From the NCBI RefSeq assembly GCF_001700505.1, contig NZ_MAPV01000037.1, positions 1 through 64,000 of the forward strand: a DNA stretch of 64,000 bases, written 5' to 3'. The first letter of the stretch is position 1; each line of letters opens with the position of its first letter. This stretch comes from Streptomyces mutomycini. GTDB lineage: Bacteria > Actinomycetota > Actinomycetes > Streptomycetales > Streptomycetaceae. The notes below the pieces were generated by a model. It had not been told where the DNA came from. It did not search any database and saw nothing but the letters and a program-made list of their open reading frames with translations. Positions 16,919 to 26,367 of this stretch are shown piece after piece. A program made the translations under genes and the position numbers.

Positions 16919-18222
16919 CCTCCGCGGCCCCCACCCTCTCCCTGCCGGGTGACCCGCCCGGCGGCCGGCGTGCCGCCTGGGTCTGGGGTATCGGCGTCGC
17001 GGTCTACTTCGTCGCCATCATCTTCCGGACGAGTCTGGGCGTGGCCGGACTCGACGCCGCCGACCGCTTCGACGTCAACGCCTCGGCCCTGTCGACGTTC
17101 TCCATCCTTCAGCTCCTCGTCTATGCCGGCATGCAGATACCCGTGGGTCTCATGGTCGACCGGCTCGGCACCAAGAAGGTCCTCACCATCGGGGTGGTGC
17201 TCTTCACCCTCGGGCAGCTGGGCTTCGCGCTCTCCCCCTCGTACGGCATGGCGCTCGCCTCCCGCGCGCTGCTCGGCTGCGGTGACGCGATGACGTTCAT
17301 CAGCGTGCTGCGGCTCGGCGCCCGGTGGTTCCCGGCCCGCCGCGGGCCGCTGATCGGGCAGGTGGCCGCCCTCTTCGGGATGGCGGGCAACCTCGTCTCG
17401 ACCCTCTTCATCGCCCGCGCGCTGCACGGGTTCGGGTGGACCGCGACCTTCGTCGGCAGCTCGCTGGCGGGCGTGCTGGTGCTGGGCCTGCTGCTGCTCT
17501 TCCTCAAGGACCACCCCGAGGGCCACGAGCCGCCCCCCGCCGAGCACGCCGGAGCGGCGTACGTGCGGAAGCAGATCGCCGCTTCCTGGCGGGAGCCCGG
17601 CACCCGCCTGGGCATGTGGGTGCACTTCACCACGCAGTTCCCCGCCATGGTCTTCCTGCTGCTGTGGGGCATGCCGTTCCTGGTCGAGGCGCAGGGGCTC
17701 AGCAGGGGTACCGCCGGTGAGCTGCTCACCCTGGTGGTGCTCTCCAACATGGTGGTGGGGCTCGTCTACGGGCAGATCATCGCCCGCCACCACGCGGCGC
17801 GCGCCCCGCTGGCCCTGGGTACGGTCGCGATGACCGCGCTGCTCTGGGCGTCCACGATCTTCTATCCCGGCGGCCACGCGCCGATGTGGTTGCTGATCAC
17901 CCTGTGCGTGGTGCTCGGATCGTGCGGCCCGGCCTCGATGATCGGCTTCGACTTCGGCCGGCCGGCCAATCCGCCGGAACGCCAGGGCACCGCTTCGGGC
18001 ATCGTCAACATGGGCGGATTCATCGCCTCGATGACGACGCTGTTCGCTGTCGGTGTACTGCTGGACGCGACCGGCGACAACTACCGCGTCGCGTTCGCCT
18101 CGGTCTTCGTCCTGGAGGCACTCGGAGTCGTGCAGATCCTGCGGCTGCACGCCCGCGCCACGTACAGGGAGCGCGACCACCACGTCGTCAGCCGGGTCGA
18201 AGCCGTACACGTGCCCGTCTGA
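16915..18222 (+). CDS. major facilitator superfamily transporter
   Basis: This 435-residue protein has about 12 membrane helices in two halves. The first half carries the MFS motif-A region GLMVDRLGTKKVLTIG near residue 80 and LLGCGDAMTFISVLRLGARWF. The second half holds SMIGFDFGRPANPPERQGTASGIVNMGGF near residue 345. It resembles NarK/anion:cation-symporter-type sugar acid and drug permeases. Substrate cannot be named; the coupled FCD regulator suggests an organic acid. It ends before a strong convergent hairpin. Confidence 0.85.
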   Translation: MTSAAPTLSLPGDPPGGRRAAWVWGIGVAVYFVAIIFRTSLGVAGLDAADRFDVNASALSTFSILQLLVYAGMQIPVGLMVDRLGTKKVLTIGVVLFTLGQLGFALSPSYGMALASRALLGCGDAMTFISVLRLGARWFPARRGPLIGQVAALFGMAGNLVSTLFIARALHGFGWTATFVGSSLAGVLVLGLLLLFLKDHPEGHEPPPAEHAGAAYVRKQIAASWREPGTRLGMWVHFTTQFPAMVFLLLWGMPFLVEAQGLSRGTAGELLTLVVLSNMVVGLVYGQIIARHHAARAPLALGTVAMTALLWASTIFYPGGHAPMWLLITLCVVLGSCGPASMIGFDFGRPANPPERQGTASGIVNMGGFIASMTTLFAVGVLLDATGDNYRVAFASVFVLEALGVVQILRLHARATYRERDHHVVSRVEAVHVPV

Positions 18223-18233
18223 CGGTGTCCCGG

Positions 18234-18274
18234 CGGCGCGCCCGTCCCGGTCCGCCGGCGGGACGGGCGCGCCG
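18234..18274. terminator. bidirectional hairpin after MFS gene
   Basis: Fifteen-base perfect arms (18234-18248, 18260-18274) with an 11-base loop lie between convergent genes. Confidence 0.7.
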
Positions 18275-18282
18275 GGTCCCCG

Positions 18283-19107
18283 TTACGGGGTCACGGCGAA
18301 GTGGCGCAGGATCTCGGCAGCCAGGTCCTGGTCGCCGTCGATCTTGATCCGGTCCTCCACGGCCTGCGCCCGTACGCGGCCGCAGGCCAGCCGGTAGTAC
18401 GTCTCCCAGTCCATCGCCAGGGTCGCCGCGGGGCCCAGGGACGGCGCACCGTCGACCGTGCCGCGGCCCTCGCCGTCGACCCTGACCGTCCGCAGGAACT
18501 CCAGCGGGCCGTGCACGTCGAAGACGACGGCCGAATTGGGAGGCGCGCCCGCGTCCTTGGCGACCACCTTCGCCAGGCCGATGAGCAGCGTGTCCCGGAC
18601 GATCAGGGCGCCGGGGGAATCCAGATTGCCGGGCTGTCCCAGCGTCGTGCGCAGGTCCTGCTCGTGCACCCAGACGTCGAAGGCCCGCATGCGCAGTGCC
18701 AGTTCCAGCGTCTGCTCGGCGCCGAGCGGTGCCCGCACCATCGTCTCGGGGGCGCGTGACTCGTTGCGCAGCTGACGCATGCGCCGGATGAGCGTGTACT
18801 CCAGCTCCGAGGTCATCTCCGGCGCGGTGTGGTGGCGCCGTACGTCGACCTGCATCTCCATGTAGCGCTGGTTGTCGTTCTGCACGTGGTACAGATCCCG
18901 CGGCAGCGTGTGGATCGGGCGGGGGTCGCCGAGCTGTTCGCACTCCATGCCGATGACGTGCGAGACGATGTCGCGCACCGACCACCCCGGGCAGGGCGTC
19001 CGACGGTTCCACTCCGCCTCGGCGAGCGGCTTGACAAGCTCGGATATCGACTCGACGGAGTGGGTCCAGGCATCGGCGTAGGTCTGGAGGCTGGGATGGA
19101 CGGTCAC
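18283..19107 (-). CDS. maleylpyruvate isomerase-family (DinB/MDMPI) protein
   Basis: This 274-residue protein has the mycothiol-dependent maleylpyruvate isomerase N-terminal fold (a DinB-like four-helix bundle). The signature lies near residue 40 (RTPCPGWSVRDIVSHVIGME), and histidines such as the one in DIVSHVIG are candidate metal ligands. The C-terminal half (about 170-270) is an SCP2-like domain of the MDMPI_C type. Most Streptomyces members have no known substrate. GTG 19107 follows GAGGGG; the frame extends to 19173 without support. Confidence 0.75.
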   Translation of the reverse strand: MTVHPSLQTYADAWTHSVESISELVKPLAEAEWNRRTPCPGWSVRDIVSHVIGMECEQLGDPRPIHTLPRDLYHVQNDNQRYMEMQVDVRRHHTAPEMTSELEYTLIRRMRQLRNESRAPETMVRAPLGAEQTLELALRMRAFDVWVHEQDLRTTLGQPGNLDSPGALIVRDTLLIGLAKVVAKDAGAPPNSAVVFDVHGPLEFLRTVRVDGEGRGTVDGAPSLGPAATLAMDWETYYRLACGRVRAQAVEDRIKIDGDQDLAAEILRHFAVTP

Positions 19108-19304
19108 GGGACCCCTCGTGCGGTTCTGCGGTGCATGGGCTGGAGAGCAGGGAGTGCCGACGGGGGCCGGCACCGACGGTGCTGTCTGCGGGCTGCGTGG
19201 GAGGTTCGCTCGCTAAGTTACGCTGCGAGCAGGCACCCCGGCAGTGCTTTCGTGTGACGATCGTAGGCCCGCGTTGACGGCTTCCATGCCAGGACGGTGG
19301 TAGT

Positions 19305-20102
19305 GTGCACGCCTCCCTCATCCAGATAGCAGTAAACCCGGACGAATCGATCAATTCCCGTAGAGAGCACGCGGCTTCGCTGGTCGTCGCACAGCGGGGT
19401 GCGGACCTCGTGGTCCTCCCGGAGCTCTGGCCGGTCGGTGCGTTCGCCTATACCGCGTTCGCCGACGAGGCCGAACCGCTGCACGGACCCACGCACGACA
19501 TCATGGCGAAGGCGGCGGCGGAGGCCGGGGTCTGGCTGCACGCCGGATCGTTCGTCGAGCGCGCCGAGGACGGCGTCCTCTACAACACCTCGCTGGTGTT
19601 CTCGCCCGAGGGTGAGCGGGCCGCCGCGTACCGCAAGATTCACCGCTTCGGCTTCGACAAGGGCGAGGCCGTGCTGATGGGGGCCGGCGACGAACTCGTC
19701 ACCGTCGCCCTGCCGGAGACCTGCCTCGGCCTCGCCACCTGCTACGACCTGCGCTTCCCCGAGCAGTTCCGGGGCCTCGTCGACGCGGGGGCCGAAACCC
19801 TGGTCGTCTCGGCCGGCTGGCCAGAGCGCCGTCGTTCGCACTGGACGCTGCTGGCGCAGGCCCGCGCCGTCGAGAACCAGGCGTACGTCCTGGCGGTCGG
19901 GTCGGCGGGCACCAACGGGGGCGTCGAGCAGGCGGGTCACAGCATCGTCGTCGACCCGTGGGGCGAGGTGCTCGCCGAGGCCGGGGCGGGCGAGGAGGTG
20001 CTCACCGTGGAATTCGACCCGGCGAGGGTCGGTACCACCCGCGAGCAGTTCCCGGCTCTCAAGGACCGCCGCCTGGGCCTTGCACGGCGCCGCCTGTCCT
20101 GA
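19305..20102 (+). CDS. carbon-nitrogen hydrolase (nitrilase superfamily)
   Basis: This 265-residue amidohydrolase has all three catalytic residues: Glu in VVLPELWPVGAF (near 40), Lys in AYRKIHRFGF (near 112) and Cys in GLATCYDLRFPEQF (near 148). The arrangement fits the Nit/omega-amidase branch, which hydrolyses small amides such as ketoglutaramate; the exact substrate is inferred only. GTG 19305 has a weak upstream GGTGG. The stop precedes a parS site in a perfect palindrome at 20119-20154. Confidence 0.85.
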   Translation: MHASLIQIAVNPDESINSRREHAASLVVAQRGADLVVLPELWPVGAFAYTAFADEAEPLHGPTHDIMAKAAAEAGVWLHAGSFVERAEDGVLYNTSLVFSPEGERAAAYRKIHRFGFDKGEAVLMGAGDELVTVALPETCLGLATCYDLRFPEQFRGLVDAGAETLVVSAGWPERRRSHWTLLAQARAVENQAYVLAVGSAGTNGGVEQAGHSIVVDPWGEVLAEAGAGEEVLTVEFDPARVGTTREQFPALKDRRLGLARRRLS

Positions 20103-20118
20103 GCCGCACGGACGCGTC

Positions 20119-20154
20119 CCGGTGGCCCGGTTTCACGTGAAACCGGGCCACCGG
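20119..20154. terminator. 36-bp perfect palindrome containing parS; probable bidirectional terminator
   Basis: Eighteen bases on each side of the parS centre are exact inverted copies with no loop. The site lies between the convergent nitrilase and LURP genes, so it probably combines transcription termination with ParB binding. Confidence 0.7.
20130..20143. other. parS: parS centromere site (perfect)
   Basis: The second exact GTTTCACGTGAAAC in the window is intergenic and forms the centre of a longer palindrome. Confidence 0.9.
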
Positions 20155-20170
20155 CCTGTCCGGTCCGTTC

Positions 20171-20665
20171 TCAGTCGTCGTCGCGTTCCTTGTCCGCGAG
20201 GACGATCACGCACACTGCCACCGCGAGGAGCAGGGGCACGTCGGCGTCCTCGCGCACGATGTCGACGCCGTAGGTGTCGCGAACGGTCAGCCAGCGCCGC
20301 GAAACCTGGGCGAGCAGCTCACCGTCGTAGTCGATGGCGAATTCCCGGTCCAGGATCTTGCCGCTGACGTCCAGTTCGGTGCCGTCCAACAGGGTGACCC
20401 GGTAGTGGTTGCGCAGCAGCGAGAGGCGCTTCCGCTTGATCTTGGCGAGCTCGTCGCCGTCCCGTTCGATGAGCATGGTGTCGCGGAGGCTGATCAGCTT
20501 CTGGCGGATCTCCACCAGGACGCGGCCGTTCGTGTCCTTCAGCTCGAAGGTGTCACGGAGCCGCATGGCCTTGCCGTCGACGAGGAAGAGCTTCCGCCCG
20601 TCCGCGTCCTCGATCCAGTAGTCGTCGCCGACGCCGAACAGTCGCTCACGTACGAGAAGTCTCAT
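20171..20665 (-). CDS. LURP-one-related (YxjI-type) protein
   Basis: This 164-residue protein has the tubby-like beta-barrel of the LURP-one/YxjI family, seen as alternating strands: RLFGVGDDYWIEDADG, KLFLVDGKAMRL, RDTFELKDTNGRVL, TMLIERDGDELAKI and ILDREFAIDYDGELLAQVSRR. The final hydrophobic stretch (DVPLLLAVAVCVIVLA) may pack inside the barrel or touch the membrane. The molecular role of bacterial members is unknown. Its start codon overlaps a possible but unlikely ATG of the divergent gene (CATG at 20663-20666). Confidence 0.85.
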   Translation of the reverse strand: MRLLVRERLFGVGDDYWIEDADGRKLFLVDGKAMRLRDTFELKDTNGRVLVEIRQKLISLRDTMLIERDGDELAKIKRKRLSLLRNHYRVTLLDGTELDVSGKILDREFAIDYDGELLAQVSRRWLTVRDTYGVDIVREDADVPLLLAVAVCVIVLADKERDDD

Positions 20666-20729
20666 GGATCACAGGTTCCCCGACGCCCTGCCGGAATGCG
20701 CGCAGGCCACGGTGCTGTTGACTGTTGTC

Positions 20730-22541
20730 ATGACAGCACGTGCACGTGTCCGCGCCCCCGAACTGATCGGCAAGGGCGGCTGGCTCAATACAGGCGACCG
20801 GCAGTACACCCTTGCTGACCTGCGAGGACGCATTGTCATTCTGGATTTCTGGACATTCTGCTGCGTGAACTGTCTGCATGTGCTCGACGAGCTGCGCGAG
20901 CTGGAGGAGAAGCACCGCGACACCGTGGTGATCATCGGTGTCCACTCCCCGAAGTTCGTGCATGAGGCGGAACACCAGGCCGTGGTCGACGCCGTCGAGC
21001 GGTACGAGGTGCACCACCCCGTCCTCGACGACCCCGAACTCGCCACCTGGAAGCAGTACGCCGTCCGGGCCTGGCCCACGCTCGTCGTCGTGGACCCCGA
21101 GGGCTACGTCGTGGCCCAGCACGCCGGCGAGGGGCACGCGCACGCCATCGAGAAGCTCGTCGAGGAGCTGGAGGCCGAGCACGCCGCGAAGGGCACGCTG
21201 CGCCGCGGTGACGGCCCGTACGTCGCTCCGGAGCCGGTCGCCACACACCTGCGGTTCCCCGGCAAGGCGCTCGCCCTCCCCGACGGAGGCTTCCTGGTCA
21301 CGGACACCACACGGCACCGCCTGGTCGAGCTGGACGCCGACGGCGAGACCGTACGGGGTCACTTCGGCGCCGGTGAGCGCGGGTTCGCGGACGGCGGCCG
21401 CGACGGGGCCCGGTTCAGCGAACCGCAGGGTCTCGCCGTCCTGCCCGACGGCCGGATCGCCGTCGCGGACACGGTCAACCACGCGATCAGGGCGCTCGAC
21501 CTGGCGACGGGCGAGACGACCACACTCGCCGGGACGGGGCGCCAGTGGTGGCAGGGCTCGGCCACCAGCGGCCCGGCCACGGAGGTGGACCTGTCGTCGC
21601 CGTGGGACATCGCCTGGTTCGGCGGCCGGCTGTGGATCGCGATGGCCGGGGTGCACCAGCTGTGGACATACGACCCCGATCGGGGAACGGTGCGGGTCGC
21701 CGCGGGGACGACCAACGAGGGCCTGGTCGACGGGCCCGGGGACGAGGCGTGGTTCGCGCAGCCGTCCGGTCTGGCCGCCGCGGGCGACCGGCTCTGGGTC
21801 GCCGACTCCGAGACCTCCGCACTGCGCTACGTGGATCTGGAGGGCGCGGTCCACACGGTCGTCGGTACCGGTCTCTTCGACTTCGGCCACCGCGACGGCC
21901 CCGCCGGCCAGGCGCTCCTCCAGCATCCGCTGGGCGTCACCGCGCTTCCGGACGGCTCCGTCGCCGTGAGCGACACCTACAACCACGCGCTGCGGCGCTA
22001 CGACCCGGAGAGCGGCCAGGTCACCACGCTGGCCACGGACCTGCGGGAGCCCAGCGACGCGGTGCTGGCGGACGGCGATCTGGTCGTCGTCGAGTCCGCA
22101 CGCCACCGGCTGACCAGGCTCCGGCTTCCCGAGGAGGCCGTGCGGGTGGCGGACCGGGCCCACCGCACCCGGCGGGCGGCCACCGAGGTCGCCGCCGGCA
22201 CCCTGCGACTGGACGTGGTCTTCCAGGCGCCGGCCGGTCAGAAGCTGGACACCCGGTACGGCCCCTCGACCCGGCTGCTCGTCTCCTCGACCCCGCCGGA
22301 GCTGCTGGCCGGGGGATCGGGGCCGGGCACGGACCTGAGCCGTGACCTGGTCCTGGCGGACGACGTCACCGAGGGCGTCCTGCACGTGTCCGCGATGGCG
22401 GCCTCCTGCGACGACGACCCGGCGAACGAGTACCCGGCCTGCCATGTGCACCAGCAGGACTGGGGCGTCCCCGTCAGCGTCACCGCCGGAGGGGCTTCCA
22501 GGCTCCCGCTGGTGCTGGCCGGGATGGACGAGCAGGGCTGA
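20730..22541 (+). CDS. thioredoxin-like protein with NHL repeats (NHLRC2-like)
   Basis: This 603-residue protein joins an N-terminal thioredoxin-like domain (about 1-150; ILDFWTFCCVNCLHVLDEL with a CxxC-type redox pair) to a six-bladed NHL beta-propeller (about 170-480; repeats such as FSEPQGLAVLPDGRIAVADT and QHPLGVTALPDGSVAVSDT) and a C-terminal beta-rich region. The WTFCCVNC active site matches animal NHLRC2. No signal peptide is seen, so it is cytoplasmic. I chose ATG 20730; ATG 20664 would abut the divergent start and leave no promoter room. The function is unproven and a thiol-redox scaffold is the likely type. Confidence 0.85.
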   Translation: MTARARVRAPELIGKGGWLNTGDRQYTLADLRGRIVILDFWTFCCVNCLHVLDELRELEEKHRDTVVIIGVHSPKFVHEAEHQAVVDAVERYEVHHPVLDDPELATWKQYAVRAWPTLVVVDPEGYVVAQHAGEGHAHAIEKLVEELEAEHAAKGTLRRGDGPYVAPEPVATHLRFPGKALALPDGGFLVTDTTRHRLVELDADGETVRGHFGAGERGFADGGRDGARFSEPQGLAVLPDGRIAVADTVNHAIRALDLATGETTTLAGTGRQWWQGSATSGPATEVDLSSPWDIAWFGGRLWIAMAGVHQLWTYDPDRGTVRVAAGTTNEGLVDGPGDEAWFAQPSGLAAAGDRLWVADSETSALRYVDLEGAVHTVVGTGLFDFGHRDGPAGQALLQHPLGVTALPDGSVAVSDTYNHALRRYDPESGQVTTLATDLREPSDAVLADGDLVVVESARHRLTRLRLPEEAVRVADRAHRTRRAATEVAAGTLRLDVVFQAPAGQKLDTRYGPSTRLLVSSTPPELLAGGSGPGTDLSRDLVLADDVTEGVLHVSAMAASCDDDPANEYPACHVHQQDWGVPVSVTAGGASRLPLVLAGMDEQG

Positions 22542-22551
22542 CGAAGCAGGG

Positions 22552-22581
22552 CCCGCCGGCGCCGTTCGCGCCGGCCGGGCG
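22552..22581. terminator. probable terminator hairpin
   Basis: CCGGCGC (22557-22563) pairs with GCGCCGG (22569-22575), and a few more outer base pairs form with a one-base bulge. It lies between convergent genes. Confidence 0.45.
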
Positions 22582-22594
22582 GCTGCCCGTCAGG

Positions 22595-22816
22595 TCACTG
22601 GTAGCGGCGCTCGTCCTCCGTTACGACGGTGGTTGTGGGCGGCACGACCATGCGGCGGCGACGCGCGATGCTCACGTAGACGAAGACCCCGACGAGGCCG
22701 ACGAGCATCATGATCCAGCCGACCAGGTCGACGTTGACGGTATCCATCTCCCAGTCGGTGGCGAAAGCCAGAATCGCCCCGGCACCTATCAGGAGAATGC
22801 ATCCTCCGAGTCCCAT
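22595..22816 (-). CDS. DUF6458 small membrane protein
   Basis: This 73-residue protein has two membrane helices (GGCILLIGAGAILAFATDW and VDLVGWIMMLVGLVGVFVYV) joined by a short acidic loop, then a basic RRRR cluster and a polar tail. It matches the small actinobacterial DUF6458 family by layout and by the MGLGGCILLIGAGAILAFA start. Function is unknown. GAGGCGGAAATC upstream is an adequate ribosome site. Confidence 0.75.
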   Translation of the reverse strand: MGLGGCILLIGAGAILAFATDWEMDTVNVDLVGWIMMLVGLVGVFVYVSIARRRRMVVPPTTTVVTEDERRYQ

Positions 22817-22921
22817 GATTTCCGCCTCCTCGACGGCCCGGTGACTCCGGGCCGGTGTACGGGTCGCGTACCCGGCCCGGCAACAACCATGTCCGTGCGG
22901 GCGGCCGGGACGGTGCGGGGG

Positions 22922-24220
22922 TCAGCCGGCGAGGAACGCCACGAGCGCGTTGGCCAGGAGATACGGGTCGTCGGCGCCGCAGAGTTCGCGTGCGCTGTGC
23001 ATCGAAAGGATCGCCACACCGATGTCGACGGTCCGGATACCGTGCCGTGCCGCGGTGATCGGGCCGATCGTCGTGCCGCACGGCATCGAGTTGTTGGAGA
23101 CGAACGTCTGCCAGGGGACGCCCGCCTTCTCGCAGGCCTCGGCGAACACGGCGCGGCCGCCGCCGTCGGTCGCGTAGCGCATGTTGACGTTGACCTTGAG
23201 GATCGGCCCTCCGTTGGCCACCGGGTGGTGCGTCGGGTCGTGCCGCTCGGCGTAGTTGGGGTGGACGGCGTGGCCGGTGTCCGAGGAGAGGCAGACGGTC
23301 CCGGCGAAGGCCCGGGCGCGGTCCTCGTACGAACCGCCACGGGCGAAGACGGAACGCTCCAGGACCGTGCCGAGCAGCGGGCCGTCGGCGCCGGTGTCGG
23401 ACTGGGAGCCGTTCTCCTCGTGGTCGAAGGCGGCCAGCACGGGGATGTAGGGGATCTCGGCGTCCGGCTGCGTGGTCACGGCTGCGAGAGCGGCCGTCGC
23501 GGCGTGCACGGAGAGCAGGTTGTCCATGCGCGGTCCCGCGAGCAGCTCACGGTCGCGGCCCAGGTAGGCGGGCGGCTCGACGGGGTGCGGCATGAGGTCC
23601 CAGCCGGTGATCTCCGCGGGGTCGACACCCGCCTCCCCGGCGACGAAGCGGATGAGGTCGCCCTCCTCGACCTCACCGAGCCCCCAGATCGGCTGCATGT
23701 GCTTCTGACGGTCGAGCTTCAGGCCGTCGGGGTTTGCGGACCGGTCCAGGTGCACGGCCAGCTGGGGAACCCTCAGCAGCGGCCGGTCGATGTCGACCAG
23801 CCGGTGGGTGCCGTCACGCAGGGACAGGCGGCCTGCGAGACCGAGGTCCCGGTCCAGCCAGGTGTTCAGGAGCGTCCCGCCGTAGATCTCGACGGCGATC
23901 TGGCGCCAGCCGTACGCGCCCGTGTCGGGCAGCGGCTTGACCCGCAGGTTGGGGGAGTCGGTGTGGGCACCCACGATCCGGAACGGGGTGTGGGCGCCGG
24001 CACCCTCCGGCACGTACCAGGCCACGATCGCACCGCCCCGCAGGACGTACTTCCCGCCCGTGGACCCGTCCCACGCATCCGTCTCCTCGACCTGCCGGAA
24101 TCCGGCCTTCTCCAGGCGCGCGGCTGCTGCGGCGACGGCGTGGTACGGGGAAGGGGAGGCCATCAGGAAGGCCATCAGATCGTCGGTGTGCCCGCGGTCG
24201 AAGCGGAGGGGAGAGCTCAT
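22922..24220 (-). CDS. M18-family aspartyl-type aminopeptidase
   Basis: This 432-residue cytoplasmic di-zinc exopeptidase removes N-terminal, mainly acidic, residues. Zinc-site segments are VGAHTDSPNLRVKP (His and Asp, near 85), FDHEENGSQSDTGADG (catalytic Glu, near 245) and SSDTGHAVHPNYAERHDP (near 295). MHSARELCGADD near 400 supplies the last histidine. PCGTTIGPITAARHGIRTVDIG is typical for M18. ATG 24220 follows GTGAGGAAC; the frame reaches 24277 but without a ribosome site. It is the DNPEP/ApeB type. Confidence 0.88.
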   Translation of the reverse strand: MSSPLRFDRGHTDDLMAFLMASPSPYHAVAAAAARLEKAGFRQVEETDAWDGSTGGKYVLRGGAIVAWYVPEGAGAHTPFRIVGAHTDSPNLRVKPLPDTGAYGWRQIAVEIYGGTLLNTWLDRDLGLAGRLSLRDGTHRLVDIDRPLLRVPQLAVHLDRSANPDGLKLDRQKHMQPIWGLGEVEEGDLIRFVAGEAGVDPAEITGWDLMPHPVEPPAYLGRDRELLAGPRMDNLLSVHAATAALAAVTTQPDAEIPYIPVLAAFDHEENGSQSDTGADGPLLGTVLERSVFARGGSYEDRARAFAGTVCLSSDTGHAVHPNYAERHDPTHHPVANGGPILKVNVNMRYATDGGGRAVFAEACEKAGVPWQTFVSNNSMPCGTTIGPITAARHGIRTVDIGVAILSMHSARELCGADDPYLLANALVAFLAG

Positions 24221-24305
24221 GTTCCTCACTGTAACGACGGCCCACAGAGGCGGTTCACTGCGTACGGCGGCTGCCATCGGTCCGTGTCCGAAAGTTGACC
24301 CCGAA

Positions 24306-24353
24306 CACGACGACGCCGCCGTCCGGTGGAATCGGGACGGCGGCGTCGTCGTG
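24306..24353. terminator. strong hairpin downstream of the acyl-CoA dehydrogenase gene
   Basis: Nineteen-base perfect arms (24306-24324, 24335-24353) with a 10-base loop lie just after the minus-strand dehydrogenase gene and before the M18 gene's promoter. Confidence 0.75.
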
Positions 24354-24369
24354 CTCGGGCCGGGAGGGG

Positions 24370-26196
24370 CTAGAACGCGGCCTCGTCCAGCTCCATCAGC
24401 GAGTTGTCGACGTTCTCGGCCAGAGCGCGCTCGCCGGAGACACCCGGCAGGATGTTCGTGGCGAAGAACTTCGCCGCGGCGATCTTGCCCCGGTAGAAGG
24501 CGGCGTCCTTGGCGGAGGCGTTGCGCAGCTTCTCGGAGGCCACGACCGCGCCCTTGAGCAGCAGGTAGCCGACGACGACATCGCCGGAGACCATCAGGAG
24601 GCGGGTGGTGTTGAGGCCCACCTTGTAGATGTTCTTGACGTCCTCGCCGGTCGCGGTGAGGTCGGTGATCATCGTGCCGACGATCGCCTCCAGGTCCACC
24701 GCGGCCTTGGCGAGGTTGTCCAGCGGGCCGGACAGCTCCTCGTTGCCCTGGGCGCCCGCGAGGAACTTCTTGATCTCCTCGGAGAGGGCGTTCAGCGAGG
24801 CGCCCTGGTCACGGACGATCTTCCGGAAGAAGAAGTCCTGCCCCTGGATCGCCGTCGTGCCCTCGTAAAGGGTGTCGATCTTGGCGTCACGGATGTACTG
24901 CTCGACCGGGTACTCCTGGAGGTACCCGGAGCCGCCGAAGGTCTGGAGCGACTGCGCGAGCTGCTCGTAGGACTTCTCGGAGCCGTAGCCCTTCACGATG
25001 GGGAGCAGCAGGTCGTTGAGGCCGTTGAGCGCCTTGGCGTCCCCGCCCGCGGCCTCCTCCGCCTGGATCGCGTCCTGGACCGAGGCCGTGTACAGCACGA
25101 GCGAGCGCATGCCCTCGGCGTACGCCTTCTGCGTCATGAGGGAGCGGCGGACGTCGGGGTGGTGCGTGATGGTGACCTTGGGGGCCGTCTTGTCCATGAA
25201 CTGCGACAGGTCGGTGCCCTGGACGCGCTCCTTGGCGTACTCCAGCGCGTTGAGGTAGCCCGTGGACAGGGCCGCGATGGCCTTCGTGCCGACCATCATG
25301 CGGGCGAACTCGATGATGCGGAACATCTGGCGGATGCCGTCGTGCTTGTCGCCGATGAGCCAGCCCTTGGCGGGGTGCTGGTCGCCGAAGGTCATCTCGC
25401 AGGTGTTCGACGCCTTGAGGCCCATCTTGTGCTCGACGTTCGTCGCGTACACGCCGTTGCGCTCGGCGAGCTCGCCCGTGGTCCAGTCGAAGTGGAACTT
25501 CGGGACCATGAAGAGCGAGAGGCCCTTCGTGCCGGGTCCGGCCCCCTCGGGGCGGGCCAGCACGTAGTGGATGATGTTCTCGGACATGTCGTGCTCGCCC
25601 GAGGTGATGAAGCGCTTCACACCCTCGATGTGCCAGGAGCCGTCCTCCTGCTCGACCGCCTTCGTGCGGCCGGCGCCGACGTCCGAACCGGCGTCCGGCT
25701 CGGTCAGCACCATGGTCGAGCCCCACTGCTTCTCGACGGCGATCTCGGCGATCTTCTTCTGCGCCTCGTTGCCCTCGTCGAAGAGGATGCCGGCGAAGGC
25801 CGGGCCGGAGGAGTACATCCAGACGGCCGGGTTGGCGCCCAGCAGAAGCTCCGCGTAGCCCCAGATCAGGGAGCGCGGGGAGGTCGTGCCGCCGATCTCC
25901 TCGGGGAGGCCCAGGCGCCAGTACTCGGAGTCCATGAACGCCTGGTACGACTTCTTGAAGGAAGCCGGGACCGGCGCGGTGTTGGTCTCGGGGTCGAAGA
26001 CCGGCGGGTTGCGGTCGGCGTCGGCGTACGAGTCGGCGAGCTCGTTCTCCGCGAGGCGGGTGACCTCGTCGAGGATGCTCTTCGCGGTCTCGACGTCCAT
26101 CTCCGCGAACGGACCGGTGCCGTACAGCTTGTCGCGCCCGAGGACCTCGAAGAGGTTGAACTCGATGTCGCGGAGATTCGACTTGTAGTGCCCCAT
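24370..26196 (-). CDS. acyl-CoA dehydrogenase, large FadE5-like type
   Basis: This FAD enzyme makes trans-2-enoyl-CoA from acyl-CoA in beta-oxidation. At 608 residues it is longer than the classical 380-residue class. It has the extended N-terminal domain ([20 protein letters not shown]), the central beta domain with [18 protein letters not shown] and [12 protein letters not shown], and the C-terminal helices. The catalytic base lies in [19 protein letters not shown] near residue 445. The layout resembles mycobacterial FadE5 and the AcdA/DUF1974-like long class. ATG 26196 has GGAG 7 bases upstream. It stands alone between terminators; an electron-transfer flavoprotein must come from elsewhere. 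Confidence 0.9.
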   Translation of the reverse strand: MGHYKSNLRDIEFNLFEVLGRDKLYGTGPFAEMDVETAKSILDEVTRLAENELADSYADADRNPPVFDPETNTAPVPASFKKSYQAFMDSEYWRLGLPEEIGGTTSPRSLIWGYAELLLGANPAVWMYSSGPAFAGILFDEGNEAQKKIAEIAVEKQWGSTMVLTEPDAGSDVGAGRTKAVEQEDGSWHIEGVKRFITSGEHDMSENIIHYVLARPEGAGPGTKGLSLFMVPKFHFDWTTGELAERNGVYATNVEHKMGLKASNTCEMTFGDQHPAKGWLIGDKHDGIRQMFRIIEFARMMVGTKAIAALSTGYLNALEYAKERVQGTDLSQFMDKTAPKVTITHHPDVRRSLMTQKAYAEGMRSLVLYTASVQDAIQAEEAAGGDAKALNGLNDLLLPIVKGYGSEKSYEQLAQSLQTFGGSGYLQEYPVEQYIRDAKIDTLYEGTTAIQGQDFFFRKIVRDQGASLNALSEEIKKFLAGAQGNEELSGPLDNLAKAAVDLEAIVGTMITDLTATGEDVKNIYKVGLNTTRLLMVSGDVVVGYLLLKGAVVASEKLRNASAKDAAFYRGKIAAAKFFATNILPGVSGERALAENVDNSLMELDEAAF

Positions 26197-26354
26197 GGGA
26201 AGGCTCCGTAATCAATAGCAGCGGCGCGCAGCGCCCCGTGGAGGAGTGAGGTTCGGGCGGCGGACGGCCTGGCGTGGGTATATCACCTGACCCCTCCGAT
26301 GATGCTACCCGTCAGTAATAAGACGCAACCCCTCAAGGCACAGATGTGTCCGAT

Positions 26355-26360
26355 TACTCT
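26355..26360 (+). promoter_or_regulatory. -10 box TACTCT, leaderless start
   Basis: TACTCT ends 7 bases before ATG 26368, and there is no ribosome site. Confidence 0.45.
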
Positions 26361-26367
26361 TTGCCGC

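Noticed and set aside
20646-22451. 601-codon minus-strand frame
   Set aside because: It is antisense to the NHL-thioredoxin gene and has no domain.
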